Assembly (NCBI GenBank): GCA_030691805.1
Contig: JAUYDP010000290.1
Span: forward strand, 1 to 16,763
DNA: 16,763 bases
Direction of reading: 5' to 3'
DNA from: Dehalococcoidia bacterium
Lineage (GTDB): Bacteria > Chloroflexota > Dehalococcoidia > JAUYDP01
The notes below the pieces were generated by a model. That model searched no databases. It saw only the letters and a list, made by a program, of their open reading frames with translations, and had not been told where the DNA came from. The first letter of the stretch is position 1; every line of letters starts with the position of its first letter. The translations under genes and the position numbers were made by a program. This document shows positions 12,816-16,763 of this stretch, piece after piece.

Positions 12816-13276
12816 GTGCTTCCTCCCGTGATGATCGTGGTGATGGCGGACGAGGGTAAATTCAAGACCCATGTCTACACCCACGGCGGCATACACATCT
12901 GGGGGCGGCCAGCGCCGCCGTTCAGAACATGTTCCTGGCGGCGTGGTATCTGGGCATCGGCGGTATCTGGCTTTCGTTCTATGACGATATTAGGGTCAAG
13001 TCCCGTTTCGGCATTCCCACGGAGATGGACCTGGTAGGCATCGCCCTGATGAGATACCCCAAAGCCGTGCCCAAAATACACCCCGGCCTTTTCACCTTCG
13101 GCCCCCGCCTGCGGCGTCCTCTCAGCGACATCGTTCATCGCGAGCATTTCGATGAGGCGCGATTCCGAGTCTGGCGCAGTCGGGACCCCTATACCACATG
13201 GCTCGACGAGGACGAGAGAAAACGCCGGGTCGAAGAAGAGCGGCAACAGGTTAGGGAGGCAAGAGGGGCAGGATAG
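12816..13276 (+). pseudogene. Frameshifted nitroreductase-family remnant
   Basis: Two overlapping frames each encode part of a nitroreductase (FMN-binding oxidoreductase). PPVMIVVMADEGKF and YTHGGIHIWG are in the first frame (through about 12900). GAASAAVQNMFLAAWYLGIG, then FGIPTEMDLVGIALMRYPKA and a charged C-terminus, are in the second (ending at TAG 13274-13276). The join falls in the CACATCTGGGGGC region (12894-12906), where a 1-nt deletion or 2-nt insertion would restore a continuous reading. The N-terminal ~60 residues expected for the family, including the FMN phosphate-binding arginines, are not recognisable. A sequencing error could explain the frameshift but not the missing 5' end. 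Confidence 0.7.
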
Positions 13277-13374
13277 GCGAGGTTTCTAGCCCCGCAGGGT
13301 CAGCGGTTTTTGGCCGGTATGAAACCCGCAAAGACCGTGTTTGCGCCTTTCTTGTTTGGTACACCAAAATACTG

Positions 13375-13397
13375 GGGGCGGGTTTCAAACCCGCCCC
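13375..13397. repeat. Near-perfect GGGGCGGGTTT palindrome
   Basis: GGGGCGGGTTT (13375-13385) and AAACCCGCCCC (13387-13397) are reverse complements around one central base. It lies between the convergent ends of the nitroreductase remnant and ftsH. It could act as a bidirectional transcript end although no T-run follows. It resembles the GGGCGGA palindrome at 5770-5790. The remaining bases of 13277-13438 show no gene; GTATGAAACCCGCA near 13318 may be a degraded half of the same repeat. Confidence 0.7.
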
Positions 13398-13438
13398 TAC
13401 CGAAATGCAATATTGAGGACCGGCAAGACGCCACCAGT

Positions 13439-15280
13439 CTAACTTGAAGATACCGCGGTAAACTCGTCCACCGGCGTCGGCGAGTTAAATAGCTCCTCCA
13501 GGGCAGCCCCTTCCATGCTTTCTTCCTGCACCAATCGCTCGGCTATTTGGACCAGCTTGGCTCGGTTCTCTCCCAGAACATCCTTAGCCACCTGGTGGGC
13601 GCTCTCGATGAGATCGTGGATCTCGCCGTCTATCTCCTCGGCCACCTTTTCGCTATAGTTCCGCTGCTCCGATATCTCCCGTCCCAAGAAGATCAGTTCT
13701 TCCTTACGCCCGAAGGCCCTTGGCCCAAGCCTGTCGCTCATGCCGAATTGCATGACCATCTTGCGGGCAATCTTGGTGGCATGCTCGATATCCGACTCGG
13801 CGCCAGTGGTGCGCTCGTCGAATACCAACTCCTCCGCGGTCAGGCCTCCTAGAGCCACCGCCAGGCTATCCTTGAACTGGGAACGGGTCCAGAAGTAACG
13901 GTCTTCGGTGGGCAAAAGCCTCGTGTAGCCGCCCATCATACCTCTAGCCACGATAGATATCTTATGCACTGGGTCGGTGTTCTTCAAGCGGCGGGCTACC
14001 AGGGCGTGCCCGGCCTCGTGGTAGGCCGTAATCGCCTTTTCCTTTTCACTGATGATGCGGCTCTTACGCTCCGGCCCGGCAATGACCCGGTCTATGGCCT
14101 CCTCCAGCTCGGACTCATCTATAGACTGCTTGTTGCGGCGGGCCGCCAGGATGGCTGCCTCATTGACCAGGTTTGCCAGGTCGGCGCCGGTAAATCCGGG
14201 CGTCTGCTTCGCCAGGACCTCCAGGTTTACGTTTGGCTCCAGGGGCTTGCCCTTCACGTGGACCTCCAGTATCCCCTTGCGCCCATTGATGTCCGGACGG
14301 TCCAAGACTACGTGGCGATCGAACCGTCCAGGCCGCAGCAGGGCTGGGTCCAGGATATCGGGTCGGTTGGTGGCGGCGATTACGATTACGTTGGTGCTGG
14401 TATCGAAGCCATCCATCTCCACCAGGATCTGATTTAGGGTCTGCTCCCGCTCGTCGTGGCTGCCCCCTAATCCGGCGCCACGCTGCCGCCCAACAGCGTC
14501 TATCTCATCAACGAAGACTATGCAGGGAGCGTTCCTCTTGGCCTGATCGAAGAGATCCCGCACCCGTGAAGCGCCCACGCCGACGAACATCTCGACGAAC
14601 TCGCTGCCGCTGATGGAGAAGAAGGGTACACCAGCCTCGCCAGCCACGGCCCGGCTCAAGAGAGTCTTTCCCGTGCCGGGAGGCCCTACCAGCAGAACAC
14701 CTCTGGGGATGCGAGCGCCCAAGGCGTGGAACTTCTCCGGAAACTTGAGGAATTCCACAACCTCCTCAAGTTCCTGCTTGGCCTCCTGCACACCGGCCAC
14801 GTCACTGAAGGTGACCGTGGTCTTGTTGCCGGTGAACATACGGGCGCGGCTCTTGCCGAAGCTGAGGGCCTGATTGTTAGTCCCCTGGGCCTGTCGCATC
14901 ATAAAGAGGAGCAGCGCCCCGATGACGATGATCGGCAGGAAGTTGAACAGGATGGTGGAAACAATGCCGAACTGGCTCTGTTCCCGGACCACCACCTTCG
15001 CGCCGTCGGCGCCCATCTTTACCCCAGAGGCTGTAAGAAGCTCCTGTAGGCTGGTGCCGCTCTCTTTACGGGAGGTGTATTTTTCGCCGGTTTTGGTAGT
15101 TAGCGCCAGGGTATCCCCCTGCACCTCTATTTTATCTACCTGACCCTGTCTGGCCCATTCCACCACCGTGCTGATATCCACGTTCTGGCTGGGCTGAGCA
15201 GGTGGGGCGAGGAGAAAGAAGAATGTCCCGGCGATAACCCCCAGGATCAGCAGGTAGAGAAAGCTATTTCTTCGCCACAT
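13439..15280 (-). CDS. ftsH: FtsH, membrane AAA+ zinc protease
   Basis: A 613-residue membrane-anchored ATP-dependent metalloprotease that degrades damaged or short-lived membrane and cytosolic proteins as a hexamer. A first membrane helix (FLYLLILGVIAGTFFFLL) and a second (ILFNFLPIIVIGALLLFMM) flank the small extracytoplasmic domain. The AAA module has Walker A GPPGTGKT (near residue 199), FVEMFVGVG pore loop, Walker B CIVFVDEIDAVG and the ATNRPDILDPALLRPGRFD second region of homology. The zinc site HEAGH is near residue 421. ATG 15280 is preferred over TTG 15289 three codons upstream; neither has a clear ribosome site. An extended -10 promoter lies at 15336-15344. The length is normal for the family. 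Confidence 0.97.
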   Translation of the reverse strand: MWRRNSFLYLLILGVIAGTFFFLLAPPAQPSQNVDISTVVEWARQGQVDKIEVQGDTLALTTKTGEKYTSRKESGTSLQELLTASGVKMGADGAKVVVREQSQFGIVSTILFNFLPIIVIGALLLFMMRQAQGTNNQALSFGKSRARMFTGNKTTVTFSDVAGVQEAKQELEEVVEFLKFPEKFHALGARIPRGVLLVGPPGTGKTLLSRAVAGEAGVPFFSISGSEFVEMFVGVGASRVRDLFDQAKRNAPCIVFVDEIDAVGRQRGAGLGGSHDEREQTLNQILVEMDGFDTSTNVIVIAATNRPDILDPALLRPGRFDRHVVLDRPDINGRKGILEVHVKGKPLEPNVNLEVLAKQTPGFTGADLANLVNEAAILAARRNKQSIDESELEEAIDRVIAGPERKSRIISEKEKAITAYHEAGHALVARRLKNTDPVHKISIVARGMMGGYTRLLPTEDRYFWTRSQFKDSLAVALGGLTAEELVFDERTTGAESDIEHATKIARKMVMQFGMSDRLGPRAFGRKEELIFLGREISEQRNYSEKVAEEIDGEIHDLIESAHQVAKDVLGENRAKLVQIAERLVQEESMEGAALEELFNSPTPVDEFTAVSSS

Positions 15281-15335
15281 TGTATTCAATGGTCTATTTT
15301 AGGTCGAAGGTTTTATCTCTATCAAAGTCCCTATT

Positions 15336-15344
15336 AGTATACCA
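15336..15344 (-). promoter_or_regulatory. Extended -10 promoter of ftsH
   Basis: On the minus strand TGG (15344-15342) directly precedes TATACT (15341-15336), an extended -10 element. It is about 55 bp before the ftsH start. The -35 region is T-rich and weak, which extended -10 promoters tolerate. No CIRCE or other heat-shock operator is visible. Confidence 0.5.
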
Positions 15345-15371
15345 GAAATAACAAAACAGAAAAAGGCCCGC

Positions 15372-15400
15372 TTGACAACTGGAGCAGGTGCATATAGGAT
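15372..15400 (+). promoter_or_regulatory. Sigma-70 promoter of DUF362-ferredoxin gene
   Basis: A perfect TTGACA (15372-15377), a 17-nt spacer and TAGGAT (15395-15400). Transcription would start near 15407, about 76 nt before the ATG. Together with the ftsH promoter it makes a divergent pair within 65 bp. Confidence 0.65.
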
Positions 15401-15482
15401 AGCCTACATCTAACCCCGAGACCCTAAATCCTAGTTGGGCTAGTCTCCAAATAACAAGCGAAGCGCAAAGTGGGGGAGTGTT

Positions 15483-16559
15483 ATGCAAAAGGTCCTGATC
15501 ACCAAAGCCAGCTACATGGATTGCCGGAGGGCGGTGGAAGAAGCCCTGGCCACTTTCCCAGTGGCCGTCCGAGGCCGGAAGGTACTGGTCAAGGTAAACG
15601 CCATGACCAGCACCGAGCCCGAGGAGGGAGTTGTCACACACCCGGCCATCCTACAGGCTCTGCTGGACAGACTGGAAGAGATGGGGACGGGCGAGGTCGC
15701 CGTCGGCGATAACCCTGGCATTGCTTACTATGGCAAGAACCAATCTGCCTTCCTCGGAAGCACCCTGGGGAGGGTGGCCGGAGACCGCTATCTCAACTTG
15801 GGCAAAGAGGCCCGCGCCCTTCCCTTTAACCCCGCATTCATCAATCGGGTGTTCGTCTCCCGGGCGGTGCTGGATGCCGATGTGGTCATTTCCGTGCCCA
15901 AGTTCAAGACCCATGCTAGAGTCGGAATCTCCGTGGCACTGAAGAACAACTTCGGCACGCTGCCGGGAGCGCAAAAGGCCAACCTTCACCACCGGGCCCC
16001 TGCTCCGTTGGATTTCGCCCGCATGCTGGTAGACGTCTACCGCCTGCGCCCGCCTGACCTGATTATTGTTGATGGCATTCTGGCCATGGAAGGTATCGGC
16101 CCGTACTCTAAGGAGTTGCGGTATCTGGGCCTCTTGCTAGCCTCAGATAATGGCGTGGCGCTGGATGCCACCGTGGCCCGCATGATGGGCTACGACCCGG
16201 ACCAGGTGCCGTTGTTACGCTTCGCCCAGGCGGCGGGACTGGGATCCTACCGTAAGGAGGATATCCAGGTCGTTGGTCCCTGGGAGCCCATTCCCAATTT
16301 CAGCCGCCCACCTCTAGAGGACCTGACCTCCAGCCTCCCCATCACCTACGCGGGACTTATGGCCGAAACCCCTAACTTCCGCCCCAGAGTGGACCCCAGC
16401 AAATGCGATGGCTGCCGTATTTGCGCAGAGGTATGCCCACCCGGCGCCCTTACCATGGCGAATGGCCTACCCCACCTGGAAGCCAGTCTGTGCGTTCCCT
16501 GCTACTGCTGCCAGGAGAATTGCCCCCGCGAAGCCATTAGCATGGGGAGGCCGGGGTAA
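15483..16559 (+). CDS. DUF362 protein with C-terminal 2[4Fe-4S] ferredoxin domain
   Basis: A 358-residue protein. Residues ~1-285 are a DUF362 domain: VRGRKVLVKVNAMTS, PAILQALLDRLEE, VISVPKFKTHARVGISVALKNNFG and LIIVDGILAMEGIGP. The C-terminus is a bacterial-type ferredoxin with two full cluster motifs: C308-x2-C311-x2-C314-x3-C318-P and C337-x2-C340-x2-C343-x3-C347-P. DUF362 proteins are common in anaerobes, often fused to such ferredoxins; their biochemical role is not settled, though electron transfer is implied by the clusters. GGGGGAG (15472-15478) precedes ATG 15483 by 4 nt. It has its own promoter and diverges from ftsH; after it comes an array of 57-bp repeats. Confidence 0.9.
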   Translation: MQKVLITKASYMDCRRAVEEALATFPVAVRGRKVLVKVNAMTSTEPEEGVVTHPAILQALLDRLEEMGTGEVAVGDNPGIAYYGKNQSAFLGSTLGRVAGDRYLNLGKEARALPFNPAFINRVFVSRAVLDADVVISVPKFKTHARVGISVALKNNFGTLPGAQKANLHHRAPAPLDFARMLVDVYRLRPPDLIIVDGILAMEGIGPYSKELRYLGLLLASDNGVALDATVARMMGYDPDQVPLLRFAQAAGLGSYRKEDIQVVGPWEPIPNFSRPPLEDLTSSLPITYAGLMAETPNFRPRVDPSKCDGCRICAEVCPPGALTMANGLPHLEASLCVPCYCCQENCPREAISMGRPG

Positions 16560-16584
16560 AGCGGATAGCTAACAGCTTTCAGCT

Positions 16585-16763
16585 CTCAGCCGGCAGGCCG
16601 GGGGGAACGGGGCGTGTCCCCCCAAGGATTCATAGTAAGTTGGCTACCGGTAGGCCGGGGGAAACGGTGCGTGTCCCCCCAAGGTTTCTTGATAAATTGG
16701 CTGCCAGCAGGTTGGGGGGAACTGAGGGTGTCCCCCCCAGGTTTGTTGACATGTTGGCTGCCG
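16585..16763. repeat. 57-bp tandem repeats with G/C hairpins
   Basis: Three consecutive 57-bp units (16585-16641, 16642-16698, 16699-16755) and the start of a fourth at 16756, cut by the window edge. Each unit has a run of 5-6 G, a spacer of about 12 nt and a run of 6-7 C (for example GGGGGGAACGGGGCGTG then TCCCCCC), so each can form a hairpin. The units differ mainly in the A/T-rich part. AGCT occurs at exact 7-bp steps just before the array (16567, 16574, 16581). No open frame runs through all units. Positions 16560-16584 hold nothing else recognisable. Confidence 0.85.

Noticed and set aside
16585..16763. CRISPR array
   Set aside because: Units are contiguous 57-bp repeats without unique spacers, and no cas genes are present.

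Overview
The window is 16.8 kb of G+C-rich bacterial chromosome. Nothing in it is a formal taxonomic marker. The mix of genes (KimA-type potassium transporter, FdhD/XdhC molybdoenzyme maturation, a LigM-like GcvT paralogue, DUF362 ferredoxin, HicAB and PIN-type toxin-antitoxin pairs) and the scattered GGGCG palindromes would fit an anaerobic or facultative Chloroflexota-like bacterium; that placement is inference. There are no tRNA or rRNA genes and no phage or transposase genes.

Layout. Positions 1-2918 (+) hold the end of a KdpE-like response regulator, a KimA-like K+ transporter and a small UspA-like protein, which form a potassium/stress cluster. Positions 3054-4493 hold the most unusual structure. 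A promoter plus the first ~155 nt of the RNase P RNA gene (rnpB) is followed by a Phd-like/PIN toxin-antitoxin pair, and then by a second identical promoter and a complete rnpB. The complete copy closes its P1 stem with 14 base pairs. On the minus strand, 4475-6623 carries fdhD, then a two-domain protein of unknown function, then a 75-aa protein made of two MshEN-like repeats whose 3' end overlaps the 3' end of rnpB. A 37-bp direct repeat flanking a palindrome separates fdhD from the gene after it.

From 6631 rightwards (+) there is a divergent promoter region with a 16-bp palindrome and a long-range inverted repeat in the leader. It is followed by a split XdhC pair, a UDP-sugar dehydrogenase, a HicA/HicB pair joined by ATGA overlaps, a PD-(D/E)XK-nuclease-like protein, a DHH/MYG1-like protein and a LigM/GcvT-like methyltransferase. 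Positions 12632-13276 are decaying DNA: a second copy of the methyltransferase start, then a frameshifted nitroreductase. ftsH (minus) and a DUF362-ferredoxin gene (plus) diverge from a shared promoter region at 15281-15482. The window ends inside an array of 57-bp tandem repeats, each able to form a G6/C6-type hairpin.

How parts may work together. FdhD and XdhC both act in the last steps of molybdenum-enzyme assembly, so their shared divergent control region and structured leader suggest common regulation. The rnpB arrangement looks like an insertion that supplied a replacement 5' half and promoter for an essential RNA gene while delivering a toxin-antitoxin pair. Homologous recombination between the repeats would delete exactly the toxin-antitoxin segment and leave one rnpB.
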